The notes under the pieces were generated by a model. It searched no databases. It was not told the DNA's origin and was given only the letters and a program-made list of their open reading frames with translations. Shown here piece after piece: positions 1 to 9,689 of a stretch of DNA of 64,000 nucleotides; position 1 is the stretch's first letter; the number at the start of each line of letters is the position of its first letter. Made by a program: the position numbers and the translations under genes. The DNA is from Cryobacterium sp. GrIS_2_6 (lineage in GTDB: Bacteria; Actinomycetota; Actinomycetes; Actinomycetales; Microbacteriaceae): assembly GCF_035984545.1 (NCBI RefSeq), contig NZ_JAXCHP010000001.1:1612001-1676000 (forward strand), in the 5' to 3' direction.

Positions 1-3000
1 CAGCGCGGGCGCGAACTCCTGGTACGCCTTGCCCATGAACATCACGTCGATGTCGCCGCCGAAGTCCTCGACCTGGATGATGCCGTACTGGTTGCCGCTC
101 TTCTTGGCGATCCGGTGCTGGACGCTCGTGATGAGGCCGGCGATCGTGACGGTGTCAGCGTCCTGGGTCTGCTCGGAGGCGAGCAGGTCGGCGATGGAGG
201 TCGAGGCGTGTTTCGCAAGCGGGATCTCGAGACCGGCGAGCGGATGGTCGGAGACGTAGAGGCCGAGCATGTCGCGTTCGAAGGCGAGTTTCTCCTTCTT
301 GCTCCATTCCGGACGGTCCGGGACCTGCTCGGTCTCCTGCGGGTCGTCGAAGAGGCTGTCGAAGTCGAAGCCGACCATGCCGTGTTCCTCGTCGCGCTTG
401 ATCTTCACGGCGGACTCCACGGCGCCCTCGTGGATCTCGACCATGGCCCGGCGGGTCGCTCCGAGGGAGTCGAAGGCGCCGGCCTTGACGAGGGATTCGA
501 CCGTGCGCTTGTTCGCGACCTGGATCGGCACCTTGCGGAGGAAATCGTGGAAGGACTCGAAGCGGCCCTTCTCGTCACGCGAGGCGCGGATCGCGTCGAC
601 GACGTTGAAGCCGACGTTGCGCACGGCGCCGAGCCCGAAGCGGATGTCCGGACCGACGGCCGCGAAGTAGCCGATGGACTCGTTGACGTCCGGCGGGAGC
701 ACCTGGATGCCCATCCGGCGGCACTCGTTGAGATAGAGCGCGAGCTTGTCGCGGGAGTCGCCGACGCTCGTCAGCAGGGCCGCCATGTACTCGGCCGGGT
801 AGTGCGCCTTGAGGTAGGCAGTCCAGTAGCTGACCACGCCGTACGCCGCGGAGTGCGCTTTGTTGAAGGCGTAGTCCGAGAACGGCAACAGGATGTCCCA
901 GACGGTCTTCACGGCCTCCATGGAGTACCCGTTGGCCTTCATCCCGGCGGAGAACCCGGCGAACTGCTTGTCGAGCTCCGATTTCTTCTTCTTGCCCATG
1001 GCCCGGCGCAGCAGGTCGGCCTGGCCGAGCGAGAAGCCGGCGAGCTTCTGCGCGATCGACATGACCTGTTCCTGGTAGACGATCAGGCCGTAGGTGGTGC
1101 CGATGACGTCCTTGAGGGCTTCCTCGAGTTCGGGGTGGATCGGCACGATCTCCTGCTGCCCGGTCTTCCGCAGCGCGTAGTTGGTGTGCGAGTTCGCGCC
1201 CATGGGCCCCGGCCGGTAGAGCGCGATGACGGCGGAGATGTCCTCGAAGTTGTCGGGTTTCATCAGGCGGAGCAGTGCGCGCATCGGTCCACCGTCGAGC
1301 TGGAAGACGCCGAGGGTGTCACCGCGGGCGAGCAGTTCGTATGCAATGGGGTCGTCGAGGCCGAGGTCCTCGAGCACGGGCCGGTGGCCGCGGTTGACGG
1401 CGATGTTGTCGAGGGCGTCGTCGATGATCGTGAGGTTGCGGAGCCCGAGGAAGTCCATCTTGATCAGTCCGAGGGACTCGCACGCCGGGTAGTCGAACTG
1501 GGTGACGATCTGGCCGTCGGCCTCGCGCTTCATCACGGGCACGATGTCGATCAGCGGGTCTGACGACATGATCACGCCGGCCGCGTGCACGCCCCACTGG
1601 CGTTTCAGGTTCTCGAGGCCGAGCGCGGTGTCGAAGACTGTGCGGGCCTCGGCATCCGTCTCGATGATCGCGCGGAAGTCGACGGCCTCGCGGTAACGCG
1701 GGTGGTCCTTGTCGAACATGCCGGTGAGCGGCATGTCCTTGCCCATGATCGGCTGCGGCATGGCCTTGGTGAGCTTGTCGCCCATCCCGAACGGGAAGCC
1801 GAGCACCCGGCTGGAGTCCTTCAGGGCCTGCTTGGCCTTGATGGTGCCGTAGGTGACGATCTGGGCGACGCGCTCGGAGCCGTACTTCTCGGTGACGTAG
1901 TGGATGACCTCGCCGCGGCGACGATCGTCGAAGTCGACGTCGAAGTCAGGCATGGAGACGCGGTCCGGGTTGAGGAACCGCTCGAAGATCAGGCCGTGCA
2001 CGAGCGGGTCGAGGTCGGTGATGCCCATCGCGTACGCGACCATCGACCCGGCTCCCGATCCGCGCCCGGGGCCGACCCGGATGCCGTTCGTCTTGGACCA
2101 CATGATGAAGTCCGCGACGACGAGGAAGTAGCCGGGGAAGCCCATCTGGGCGATGATGCCGACCTCGTAGTCTGCCCGGGTGCGCACCTCGGCGGGAATG
2201 CCGTTCGGGTACCGGCGGGCCAGGCCGAGCTCGGTCTCCTTGACGAACCAGCTTTCCTCGTTCTCGCCCTCCGGGGTCGGGAAGCGCGGCATGTAGTTGG
2301 CCTGGGTGTCGAATTTCACCTCGCAGCGCTCGGCGATCAGGAGCGTGTTGTCGCAGGCTTCCGGGTTGTCGCGGAAGAGGTGCCGCATCTGCGCCGCGGT
2401 CTTGAGGTAGAACTCGTCGGAATCGAACTTGAACCGGTTCGGGTCGTCGAGGGTCGACGCCGACTGCACGCAGAGTAGAGCGGCATGCGCCGTCGCATCG
2501 TGGGCGTGGGTGTAGTGCAGGTCGTTCGTGGCGACGAGCGGAAGGTTGAGCTCCCTGGCGAGGCGGAGCAGCTCGCTCATGGTGCGGCGCTCGATGTCGA
2601 TGCCGTGGTCCATGATCTCGCAGAAGTAGTTCTCCGGTCCGAAGATGTCCCGCAGCTCCCCCGCAGCCTTCTTCGCCTCGTCGTACTGGCCGAGACGGAG
2701 GCGGGTCTGCACTTCGCCGCCGACGCAGCCGGTCGTGCCGATCAGGCCGTTCGAGAACTCGCTCAGCAGCTCGCGGTCCATCCGGGGCTTGAAGTAGTAG
2801 CCCTCGAGCGAGGCCTTCGTCGAGAGCCTGAAGAGGTTGTGCATTCCCGCGGTGTTCTCGGCGAGAAGCGTCATGTGCGTATACGCGCCGCTGCCGCCGA
2901 CATCGTCGCGGTTCTGGCCGCTCGTGCCCCATTTGACCCTGGTCTTGTCCCGCCGGTCGGTGCCGGGGGTGATGTAGGCCTCCGTGCCGATGATGGGTTT

Positions 3001-3210
3001 GATGCCGGCGTCCGTCGCGGACTTCCAGAAGTCGAACGCGCCGAACATGTTGCCGTGGTCTGTGATGGCGACCGCGGGCATTCCCTGTTCAACAGCCTCT
3101 TTGATCAGCGGTTTGACCCGCGCGGCTCCGTCGAGCATGGAGTATTCGCTGTGCACATGCAGGTGCACGAAAGAATCAGTCGATCCGTTCGCGCTAGTGG
3201 TATTCGACAC
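1..3210 (-). CDS. dnaE: DNA polymerase III subunit alpha, C-terminus cut by window edge
   Basis: Replicative DNA polymerase catalytic subunit. 1070 codons are present and the frame runs off the left edge, so roughly the last 100 residues are missing. The N-terminal PHP domain opens with HLHVHSEYSMLDG; the polymerase core carries GRGSGAGSMVAYA and the catalytic aspartates in MPDFDVDFDD; the visible end enters the OB-fold. The start is GTG at 3210 with GGAG a few bases upstream, which places the PHP histidines about 15 residues in, as usual. It is last in the minus-strand series after the pseudouridine synthase, 35 nt downstream of it. No frameshift was seen. Confidence 0.96.
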   Translation of the reverse strand, partial: MSNTTSANGSTDSFVHLHVHSEYSMLDGAARVKPLIKEAVEQGMPAVAITDHGNMFGAFDFWKSATDAGIKPIIGTEAYITPGTDRRDKTRVKWGTSGQNRDDVGGSGAYTHMTLLAENTAGMHNLFRLSTKASLEGYYFKPRMDRELLSEFSNGLIGTTGCVGGEVQTRLRLGQYDEAKKAAGELRDIFGPENYFCEIMDHGIDIERRTMSELLRLARELNLPLVATNDLHYTHAHDATAHAALLCVQSASTLDDPNRFKFDSDEFYLKTAAQMRHLFRDNPEACDNTLLIAERCEVKFDTQANYMPRFPTPEGENEESWFVKETELGLARRYPNGIPAEVRTRADYEVGIIAQMGFPGYFLVVADFIMWSKTNGIRVGPGRGSGAGSMVAYAMGITDLDPLVHGLIFERFLNPDRVSMPDFDVDFDDRRRGEVIHYVTEKYGSERVAQIVTYGTIKAKQALKDSSRVLGFPFGMGDKLTKAMPQPIMGKDMPLTGMFDKDHPRYREAVDFRAIIETDAEARTVFDTALGLENLKRQWGVHAAGVIMSSDPLIDIVPVMKREADGQIVTQFDYPACESLGLIKMDFLGLRNLTIIDDALDNIAVNRGHRPVLEDLGLDDPIAYELLARGDTLGVFQLDGGPMRALLRLMKPDNFEDISAVIALYRPGPMGANSHTNYALRKTGQQEIVPIHPELEEALKDVIGTTYGLIVYQEQVMSIAQKLAGFSLGQADLLRRAMGKKKKSELDKQFAGFSAGMKANGYSMEAVKTVWDILLPFSDYAFNKAHSAAYGVVSYWTAYLKAHYPAEYMAALLTSVGDSRDKLALYLNECRRMGIQVLPPDVNESIGYFAAVGPDIRFGLGAVRNVGFNVVDAIRASRDEKGRFESFHDFLRKVPIQVANKRTVESLVKAGAFDSLGATRRAMVEIHEGAVESAVKIKRDEEHGMVGFDFDSLFDDPQETEQVPDRPEWSKKEKLAFERDMLGLYVSDHPLAGLEIPLAKHASTSIADLLASEQTQDADTVTIAGLITSVQHRIAKKSGNQYGIIQVEDFGGDIDVMFMGKAYQEFAPAL

Positions 3211-3245
3211 GGATGCTCCGGTAGATGGTGTGTGGTGTTCCTGGC

Positions 3246-4166
3246 CTAGACATCCCTGAGCACGGTCAGGGCATGCTCGAGGTCCGCGGGGTATTCGGCG
3301 GAGAAGGTGACCCATTCCCGTGATTCCGGGTGGAAGAACGCAAGCTGTTTGGCGATCAGCCACTGCCGGGTGAGACCCAGCCTGGCCGTGATCGAGGGGT
3401 CTGCTCCGTACATGGCGTCGCCGACGCACGGATGCCGCTGGGCGGCCATGTGCACCCGGATCTGGTGGGTGCGTCCCGTCTCCAGATGCACTTCGAGCAG
3501 GGACGCCGAGGGGAAGGCCTCGAGGGTCTCGTAGTGCGTGACCGAGTCCTTGCCGCCGGCGATGACCGCAAATTTCCAGTCGGAGCGCGGGTGCCTGCCG
3601 ATGGGCGCGTCGATCGTGCCTGCACTCGGGTCGGGATGGCCCTGCACGACGGCATGGTAGATCTTCTCGACCTCGCGGTCGTGGAAGGCCTTCTTGAGGG
3701 CGACGTACGCCGTCTCCGACTTTGCGACGACCATGAGTCCGCTCGTGCCCACGTCGAGGCGATGCACGATGCCCGCGCGCTCCGAGGCTCCGGAAGTCGC
3801 GATCCGGTAGCCGCCGGCGGAAAGGGCGCCGAGAACCGTCGGGCCCGTCCAGCCGACGCTCGGGTGAGCCGCGACACCGGAGGGCTTGTTCACGACGACG
3901 ATGCTCTCGTCGTCGTAGACGATCGTGAGGTCGGGAACCTCGATCGGAATGATTTCGAGAGCGTCCTTCGGTTGCCAGTTCACCTCGAGCCAGCTTCCCG
4001 CGTGCAGGCGGTCGGACTTGCCGACCACGACGCCGTCGATGGCGACACCGCCTGCCTCGGCAACCTCTGCGGCGAAGCTGCGGGAGAAACCGAGGAGTTT
4101 GGCGATGCCGGCGTCGACGCGAACGCCGGCGAGGCCGTCCGGAAGGGGGAGGGAGCGGGTTTCCAT
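3246..4166 (-). CDS. rluD: RluA/RluD-family 23S rRNA pseudouridine synthase
   Basis: 306 residues. An N-terminal S4 RNA-binding domain (about residues 15-75) precedes the pseudouridine synthase core. The catalytic motif [16 protein letters not shown] contains the conserved aspartate, and GRTHQIRVH is the usual later motif. The family isomerises uridines in large-subunit rRNA; the exact target position cannot be read from sequence, so the symbol is by family. It lies 8 nt after lspA in the same direction, so it is probably co-transcribed with lspA and divIVA, an order common in actinobacteria. Confidence 0.9.
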   Translation of the reverse strand: METRSLPLPDGLAGVRVDAGIAKLLGFSRSFAAEVAEAGGVAIDGVVVGKSDRLHAGSWLEVNWQPKDALEIIPIEVPDLTIVYDDESIVVVNKPSGVAAHPSVGWTGPTVLGALSAGGYRIATSGASERAGIVHRLDVGTSGLMVVAKSETAYVALKKAFHDREVEKIYHAVVQGHPDPSAGTIDAPIGRHPRSDWKFAVIAGGKDSVTHYETLEAFPSASLLEVHLETGRTHQIRVHMAAQRHPCVGDAMYGADPSITARLGLTRQWLIAKQLAFFHPESREWVTFSAEYPADLEHALTVLRDV

Positions 4167-4174
4167 GGGGGGAA

Positions 4175-4813
4175 TCAGGGTGCTAACTGGGTGGGTGTTG
4201 CCGGGGTGCCTTCGGCGGGCAGGGGCGCGGCCGGGGTCGAGCCGGAGCCGGCCGGATCGGCATCATCGGCGGTGGAATCGGATGGGCCGGCCGACTCGCG
4301 CACGGCCCTGCGTCCGTCGAGGCCGATGCCGCGGATGGTGAGGATCATGAAGATCACCATGCTCGTGACGATCGACGCGTCTGCGACGTTGTAAATGGCA
4401 GGGATCAGCCACGGTGTCGTGATGAAGTCGACGACGTGGCCCAGGCCGAAGGACGGCTCCCGGAAAAGCCGGTCGGTGAGGTTTCCGAGCACGCCGCCGA
4501 GGAGCAGGCCGAAGACGAGCGCCCACGCCAGGGAGCGGATGCGCCCGGCGAAGATCACGATGAACACGACGACCGCCGCGGCGATGATCGTGAAGATCCA
4601 CGTCATGCCGGTGGCGAGGCTGAACGCCGCGCCCGGGTTCCGGACGTAGTGCCATTGCAGCACATCCCCCAGAACCCGGACAGTACTTCCTTCAGTCAGG
4701 GAACTGACGACGAGGAACTTGGCCGTCTGGTCGAACGCATAGACGCCCAGCGCGGCGAGGCCCAGAACGATGAGCGCGCTGGATCGCCCTTTCGTTCGGA
4801 CCCTAGGAGCCAA
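4175..4813 (-). CDS. lspA: Signal peptidase II (prolipoprotein signal peptidase)
   Basis: 212-residue membrane aspartyl protease that removes the signal peptide of lipoproteins after lipidation. Signature blocks are [17 protein letters not shown] (first catalytic Asp) and YNVADASI (second catalytic Asp), set in four hydrophobic segments. A C-terminal tail of about 40 residues rich in A, P, T and S extends beyond the usual end of the enzyme and is probably disordered and cytoplasmic. The start overlaps the end of divIVA by 11 nt, implying translational coupling. A possible client, the ABC binding lipoprotein near 62.5 kb, is in the same window. Confidence 0.94.
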   Translation of the reverse strand: MAPRVRTKGRSSALIVLGLAALGVYAFDQTAKFLVVSSLTEGSTVRVLGDVLQWHYVRNPGAAFSLATGMTWIFTIIAAAVVVFIVIFAGRIRSLAWALVFGLLLGGVLGNLTDRLFREPSFGLGHVVDFITTPWLIPAIYNVADASIVTSMVIFMILTIRGIGLDGRRAVRESAGPSDSTADDADPAGSGSTPAAPLPAEGTPATPTQLAP

Positions 4814-5429
4814 AGCCCTGGTAGCTCGGCTTCTGCGCGCTCTCGGCGCCGACCGGTGAGGCAGCGTCGAGGTCGTGCAGCTGGCCCTCGATGTAGCTCT
4901 TCAGCTTCTGGCGGTATTCGCGCTCAAAGGTGCGGAGCCCGTCGATCTTGTTCTCGAGGACGGAGCGTTCCTTGTCCAGGATCGTGTTCTGTGCCCGCTG
5001 CTTGGCTTCGGCCTCCGCAACGAGGCGGGCCGCGGTTGCGTGACCCTCCGCGATGAGGGCGTCGCGCTTCTCGGCGCCTTCCTTGACGTGTTCCTCGTGG
5101 AGGCGGCGGGCCAGCTGCAGCAGGTTCGTGGTGCCGGCGGTCTCGTCGATCGGCTCTGCCACGGGAGCCGCTGCGGCGACGACCGCGGGAACAACGACGG
5201 GCGCGGGAACGACCTCGGGAGCCTTGACGGCTTCGACGGGGGCGACGACGGGAGCGCTTCCGGCTTCGGTGCTGACACCGGCGCGGAGCTCCTCGTTTTC
5301 GGCAGTCAGGCGGCGAAGCTCGACGACGACCTCGTCGAGGAAGTCATCCACCTCGTCCTGATCGTATCCTTCACGGAACTTGGTCGACTGGAACCGCTTG
5401 TTGACTACATCTTCCGGAGTTAGCGCCAT
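4803..5429 (-). CDS. divIVA: DivIVA/Wag31 polar growth scaffold
   Basis: 208 residues. The N-terminus has the DivIVA membrane-binding region (about 1-60, with FREGYDQDEVDDFLDEV) followed by coiled coil. A low-complexity Ala/Pro/Val linker (about 65-105) separates it from a second coiled coil that ends near residue 195. In actinobacteria this protein sits at the cell poles and directs tip growth and wall synthesis. The start is ATG with AGGGTGG upstream. It is the first gene after a 138-nt gap that carries a hairpin and a candidate promoter, so it probably has its own transcript with lspA and the pseudouridine synthase. Confidence 0.93.
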   Translation of the reverse strand: MALTPEDVVNKRFQSTKFREGYDQDEVDDFLDEVVVELRRLTAENEELRAGVSTEAGSAPVVAPVEAVKAPEVVPAPVVVPAVVAAAAPVAEPIDETAGTTNLLQLARRLHEEHVKEGAEKRDALIAEGHATAARLVAEAEAKQRAQNTILDKERSVLENKIDGLRTFEREYRQKLKSYIEGQLHDLDAASPVGAESAQKPSYQGFGS

Positions 5430-5567
5430 GGCTTTCCACCCTTAAAACTCAGTTGAGAACTTTTTGTCGAACGAATAATTGACGCTACCGGATGGAGCGT
5501 GTTGCACACGCGAACCCGGTACGCCTCCATCAAGAATACATGCCGCACTCCGGAACGGACGCGATAA
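5430..5567 (-). promoter_or_regulatory. divIVA upstream region: nested hairpin and candidate -10
   Basis: Between yggT and divIVA. A perfect 6-bp inverted repeat with 3-nt loop (5497-5511, GCGTGT/ACACGC) sits inside a second pair, GATGGAG (5491-5497) and CTCCATC (5525-5531). On the minus strand this could end part of the yggT transcript, although there is no U-tract. A TANNNT box (TAGCGT, 5482-5487) follows and would give a leader of about 45 nt with a good ribosome binding site for divIVA. Assignment is by eye. Confidence 0.4.
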
Positions 5568-5864
5568 CTACCGGAGAGCGCCGACGATTCCCATGCCGAT
5601 GATCGTGCAGAGCATGGTCAGGCTCCAGCCGAAGTCGAATGCGATCGGGCCGATTCGCAATGGCGGCAGGATGCGCCGGAAGAATTTGACCGGTGGGTCG
5701 GTGACCACGTAGATGAATTCGACGAGCACGAGCGTGAATCCCTGCGGGCGCCACGAGCGATTGACGCTGCGGACGAGGTCGACGATGAAGCGTCCCCACA
5801 TGACGAAGAAATACAACAGCAGGGCGTAATAGATGATCCAGGCGAGCAGTGTGACGACGAACAC
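5568..5864 (-). CDS. yggT: YggT-family membrane protein
   Basis: 98 residues with two hydrophobic segments (about 5-25 and 70-92) separated by a conserved basic region. Members of the family sit between sepF and divIVA in most actinobacteria; a role in envelope or osmotic functions is suggested elsewhere but not established. It lies 8 nt after sepF, so it is co-transcribed with it. The length matches the family. Confidence 0.87.
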   Translation of the reverse strand: MFVVTLLAWIIYYALLLYFFVMWGRFIVDLVRSVNRSWRPQGFTLVLVEFIYVVTDPPVKFFRRILPPLRIGPIAFDFGWSLTMLCTIIGMGIVGALR

Positions 5865-5872
5865 GGCCGAGA

Positions 5873-6409
5873 CTATGACTGCGCGAAGAAGGACGACTCC
5901 GTGTCGGACTCCTCGGCGGCGTTGTCGCCCGAGACGACGATGTGGGACGGCGAGAGCAGGAACACCTTGGCGGTGACCCGTTCGATCTTGCCGTAGAGGC
6001 CCTGGGAGAGGCCGCTTGCGAAGTCGATGAGCCTGCGCGCGTCGGCGTCGCTCATCTGGGAGAGGTTGATGATGACCGGAATGCCCTCGCGGAAGGATTC
6101 CGCGATCAGCTGGGCATCGCGGTACTGGCGCGGGTGGACGGTGAGGATTTCATTCATGTCTGAGGCAGCCACATTCTTGGGAGTGGAGGTCTTGCGCAGC
6201 GGGGTCACCGGGGCGCGGCCATTGGTGCCGTGAGAGCCCTCGACGCGCGTCGCGGACGGGCCGGCCTGGTGCGGCGCGGCAGTCTTCGGCTGGGCGGAAT
6301 TCGAGACGGCATTCTGATCGGCCGCGGGTGGGGCGACGGGCGCCTCGTACTCCAGCTCTTCGTCTGCCAGCCCCAGGTAAACCATGGTTTTCTTGAGCGG
6401 GTTGGACAT
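5873..6409 (-). CDS. sepF: SepF, FtsZ membrane anchor and septum protein
   Basis: 178 residues. A short amphipathic N-terminus (about 1-15, the expected membrane-targeting helix) and a variable linker precede the SepF core (about 90-165), with [15 protein letters not shown] and [22 protein letters not shown]. No ftsA occurs in the cluster, so SepF is expected to tether FtsZ to the membrane, as in other actinobacteria. It lies 35 nt after yggS. Confidence 0.94.
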   Translation of the reverse strand: MSNPLKKTMVYLGLADEELEYEAPVAPPAADQNAVSNSAQPKTAAPHQAGPSATRVEGSHGTNGRAPVTPLRKTSTPKNVAASDMNEILTVHPRQYRDAQLIAESFREGIPVIINLSQMSDADARRLIDFASGLSQGLYGKIERVTAKVFLLSPSHIVVSGDNAAEESDTESSFFAQS

Positions 6410-6444
6410 CTCGACCTCCGTGTTGGTGATTCTTCGTACTCAGA

Positions 6445-7137
6445 TTAACCGAGAGTCGGGCGATTCCCGGTGATTGCGGTGCCAATTCGAAGGTGTGTCG
6501 CCCCTTCGCGGATGGCCGCCGGATAGTCCTGCGACATGCCCATCGACAGGAATCGCGCCTCGGGCGCGGCACTGCGGATGCCCTCCCCGAGTGACCGGAC
6601 CCTGGCGAACTCCGCTGCCGGTTCCGCCCCGAGCGGGGCGACGGCCATGAGCCCGAGCAAGCGCAATCCAGGCGTGCCGAGCACGTGCTCGACGAGCGCG
6701 TCGAGCCCGGAGGGATCGACGCCCCCGCGAGCGGGGTCGTCCGTGAGGTTCACCTGGATGAAGCAGTCGATGGACGAGTCGGCAGAGCCGAGGGCCGTCG
6801 CGAGGGACTCCCGGTCGACGGAATGCACGACGTGAGCGTACGAGCGCACCTGCCGGGCCTTCTTGCCCTGGACCTGTCCGACGAAATGCCAGGTGAGGTC
6901 GCGGCCGGCCAGGGCGCTGGCCTTGCCCTGGGCATCCTGGTGACGATTCTCGCCGAAATCGTGCACACCGAGCCGGAGGAGTTCCTCGATCATCGTGACG
7001 GGATGGAACTTGGTCACGACGATCGTCGTCACGTCCGCCGGGTCTCTGCCCGCGTCCCTGGCGGCCGAGGTGACCCGTTCACGCACGACGTCGAGCCGCC
7101 CGGCAAGGCCGGACGGCTCAGAACGCAATTCGGTCAC
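6445..7137 (-). CDS. yggS: YggS/PLPBP-family pyridoxal phosphate homeostasis protein
   Basis: About 230 residues, the normal family size, taking GTG at 7137 as start (7 nt after the ftsZ stop); a longer reading frame overlapping ftsZ is not supported. The N-terminal region contains VVTKFHPV, where the lysine is the expected PLP-binding residue, and FGENRHQDAQGK follows. Known members are PLP-binding alanine-racemase-fold proteins without known catalysis that balance vitamin B6 and amino-acid pools. In many actinobacteria a laccase-domain gene (pgeF) lies between ftsZ and this gene; it is absent here. Confidence 0.92.
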   Translation of the reverse strand: MTELRSEPSGLAGRLDVVRERVTSAARDAGRDPADVTTIVVTKFHPVTMIEELLRLGVHDFGENRHQDAQGKASALAGRDLTWHFVGQVQGKKARQVRSYAHVVHSVDRESLATALGSADSSIDCFIQVNLTDDPARGGVDPSGLDALVEHVLGTPGLRLLGLMAVAPLGAEPAAEFARVRSLGEGIRSAAPEARFLSMGMSQDYPAAIREGATHLRIGTAITGNRPTLG

Positions 7138-7144
7138 GATGGGT

Positions 7145-8326
7145 TTACTTGAGGAAGTCGGGGATGTCCAGGTCGTCGGGGTCTTCTTCGAAGGCCGGGT
7201 CGGCGACGGCCGTCCCTGCTTCTCCGGCCGACCAGGTCGCGACGCTTGCCTCTTCGGTGCCGAAGACGCTGGCAGCGCCGCCCGTTGCAGCATCCGCCGT
7301 AGCGGAGACGGCGCCGGCGGCGACACCGGCGGCCACGAGGTCCGCGTGGCGCACCTCGACGGCCTTGACGCCGGGTTCGCCGCCGTCGAAGCCTGCTGCG
7401 ATGACCGTCACCCGGACCTCGTCACCGAGGGTGTCGTCGATGACGGCACCGAAGATGATGTTGGCTTCGGGGTGCACGGCCTCCTGGACGAGGCGGGCCG
7501 CATCGTTGATCTCGAAGATGCCGAGGTTCGAGCCGCCCTGGATCGAGAGGAGCACTCCGTGTGCACCGTCGATGGACGCCTCGAGCAGGGGCGAGGCGAC
7601 GGCGAGTTCGGCCGCCTTGATTGCGCGGTCTGCACCGCGTGAGGAGCCGATGCCCATGAGCGCGGAACCCGCGCCCTGCATGACCGACTTCACGTCGGCG
7701 AAGTCGAGGTTGATCAGACCGGGGGTCGTGATCAGGTCGGTGATGCCCTGCACGCCGGCAAGGAGGACCTGGTCGGCCGTTGCGAAGGCTTCGAGCATGC
7801 TGATGCCGCGGTCGCTGATTTCCAGCAGGCGGTCGTTCGGCACGACGATGAGCGTGTCGACCTCGTTCTTGAGGGAGGCGACACCCGCCTCGGCCTGGGC
7901 CTGACGGCGCTTGCCCTCGAAGCCGAAGGGCTTCGTGACGACGCCGATGGTGAGCGCGCCGATGGACTTCGCGATGCGGGCGACGACTGGTGCGCCGCCG
8001 GTGCCGGTGCCGCCGCCTTCGCCGGCGGTGACGAAGACCATGTCGGCTCCCGCGAGGGCTTCTTCGATTTCTTCGGCGTGGTCCTCGGCGGCGCGACGGC
8101 CGACCTCGGGGTCCGCGCCGGCGCCGAGGCCACGGGTGAGGTCGCGACCGACGTCGAGCTTGACGTCGGCGTCGCTCATCAGCAGCGCCTGGGCATCGGT
8201 GTTGATGGCGATGAACTCGACGCCACGGAGGCCGAGTTCAATCATGCGGTTGACAGCGTTGACGCCGCCGCCGCCGATTCCAACAACCTTGATGACAGCG
8301 AGGTAGTTCTGGTTTGTTGTTGACAC
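7145..8326 (-). CDS. ftsZ: Cell division GTPase FtsZ
   Basis: 393 residues. The tubulin-like GTPase domain carries [13 protein letters not shown] at the N-terminus and the signature [13 protein letters not shown]. An Ala/Thr/Val-rich linker follows (about 320-375), then the C-terminal peptide [10 protein letters not shown], which binds partners such as SepF and FtsW. The start is GTG with GGAGG about 7 nt upstream. A 200-nt gap with hairpins separates it from ftsQ, so it probably has its own promoter. The FtsR gene at 41.5 kb encodes a regulator known to act on ftsZ in corynebacteria. Confidence 0.98.
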   Translation of the reverse strand: MSTTNQNYLAVIKVVGIGGGGVNAVNRMIELGLRGVEFIAINTDAQALLMSDADVKLDVGRDLTRGLGAGADPEVGRRAAEDHAEEIEEALAGADMVFVTAGEGGGTGTGGAPVVARIAKSIGALTIGVVTKPFGFEGKRRQAQAEAGVASLKNEVDTLIVVPNDRLLEISDRGISMLEAFATADQVLLAGVQGITDLITTPGLINLDFADVKSVMQGAGSALMGIGSSRGADRAIKAAELAVASPLLEASIDGAHGVLLSIQGGSNLGIFEINDAARLVQEAVHPEANIIFGAVIDDTLGDEVRVTVIAAGFDGGEPGVKAVEVRHADLVAAGVAAGAVSATADAATGGAASVFGTEEASVATWSAGEAGTAVADPAFEEDPDDLDIPDFLK

Positions 8327-8528
8327 GTCCGGCCTCCGGTGGAACCCTAAACCTCTGGTCGAAGTTTAAAGTTATGCTGAGTATGCAATTCCTGATTTCG
8401 AAGGTAAGCGCCACGCATCCCCCTCCGGGGAGGCGCGCCCGCGTGTCGCGAACAACCCCGGAAAAATCCCCGTGCGGATTTCACGCCGCGGGACGACTCG
8501 GTTCCGCGGCCGACGGATAGCCCGCGGA
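8327..8528 (-). promoter_or_regulatory. ftsQ-ftsZ gap: hairpins and candidate ftsZ promoter
   Basis: 202 nt without a gene. Near ftsQ there is a 7-bp GC inverted repeat (GCCGCGG/CCGCGGC, about 8485-8512) and AAATCC/GGATTT (8464-8469 with 8476-8481). Nearer ftsZ the sequence becomes AT-rich (8355-8400), and the minus strand offers TANNNT boxes TAAACT (8363-8368) and TAGGGT (8344-8349). This fits a separate ftsZ promoter and possible partial termination after ftsQ. The choice of -10 is uncertain. Confidence 0.4.
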
Positions 8529-9680
8529 TCAGCGCAGGACGGCGCTGTCCGGAGATGAGACGTCGTATTCCTTGACGGTGCCGACGGGGTGGCTCACGAT
8601 GAGCGCGGCGAGCACGACGGCCTTGTACTCCGATCGCTCCGCGCTCCCCCACACCACCCGGGCCCCACCGGTCAGGACCAGGGTCACGTCGTCTGTCGTC
8701 GCCGCCGTGACCGTGTCGAGCTGCTGGCGGACGGCATCCGGGACGGCGGCGATGACGGCCGTCGCGGCCTGGAACCCGGCACTGCCGACGCCGGCCCTCG
8801 CGTCGATCACGGGATAGCCGGCCACGCGCGCCGCGCCGTTCTGGATCACGACGCCTGCGGCATCGACGAGGTTGAACCCGCCGGGGACGACGACCGTTCC
8901 AACGGGCGTCCGTTCGACGATCCGGACCACGAGGGTGTCCGGTGGCCTGCTCTCGGTCACGTAGCTCTGGATCAGCGGGAACGTGCCGAGGTCCGCGCGA
9001 ATCCGCGCGAAGTCCACGAGGGGCAGCGGGGTGCCGAGCTGGTCGCCGAGCGCGGCGGTGACCTGGTCGGCGGAGATCCGGCTGGTGCCGACGACCTCGA
9101 CCGTGCGGAGCGCCATCAGCGGCGAGTATGTCCCGACGAGAACGAAACCGAGGAGTGCGGCCACGGTACCGAGAAGGACGAGCCAGACGGTGCGGCGGCG
9201 GCGCGAGCGCCAGGTGAAGCGGCGCACTTCCTCGCGTTCGTAGCGCTTGCGCGCGCGTCGGGCGGCGCGGAACTTGCGCCGGGCCGTTGCGGGGGTCAGC
9301 GCGGGCTCTACGTTCTCCCCGGCCGTACCGGCGGTCTCCGTCTTCGAGTCAGACGCTCGGGCTTGCGGCGACCGTGCACCCGATGACGGCGCCGGCAGCG
9401 TCGTGATCGGCTCGGTGACGGGTTCCGCCGGCTGCGCTCCTGGCGCGTGCAGGGGCGAGACGGACGCGAGGTGCAGCTGCTCGGGCTGGCGTTTCGGGAC
9501 CGTGACGGGTTCGGCGCGGGTTCCGTCGGTCGTTCCCCGGCCGCGGGCGGGAGTCGCGGTGTCCGGTGGGCGGCGCGAAGAACGCTTCGTGCCCCGGCCG
9601 CCGGGTGTGGCAGCGCTGGGCGCGGTGCCGTCCCTGGTGGGCGGCTGCTCCGGCCGGTCGAAGCCCTCTGGTCGCCTCAT
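8529..9680 (-). CDS. ftsQ: FtsQ/DivIB divisome protein
   Basis: 383 residues. One transmembrane segment (about 165-187) is followed by a POTRA-type domain with LMALRTVEVVGTSRIS and a beta domain ending near 383. FtsQ bridges FtsL/FtsB and the septal synthase. The cytoplasmic N-terminus (about 160 residues) is unusually long, rich in Pro, Thr, Arg and Ala, and likely disordered. It begins 9 nt after murC and is the last gene before the ftsZ promoter gap. Confidence 0.92.
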   Translation of the reverse strand: MRRPEGFDRPEQPPTRDGTAPSAATPGGRGTKRSSRRPPDTATPARGRGTTDGTRAEPVTVPKRQPEQLHLASVSPLHAPGAQPAEPVTEPITTLPAPSSGARSPQARASDSKTETAGTAGENVEPALTPATARRKFRAARRARKRYEREEVRRFTWRSRRRRTVWLVLLGTVAALLGFVLVGTYSPLMALRTVEVVGTSRISADQVTAALGDQLGTPLPLVDFARIRADLGTFPLIQSYVTESRPPDTLVVRIVERTPVGTVVVPGGFNLVDAAGVVIQNGAARVAGYPVIDARAGVGSAGFQAATAVIAAVPDAVRQQLDTVTAATTDDVTLVLTGGARVVWGSAERSEYKAVVLAALIVSHPVGTVKEYDVSSPDSAVLR

Positions 9681-9689
9681 TCCCCGGTG

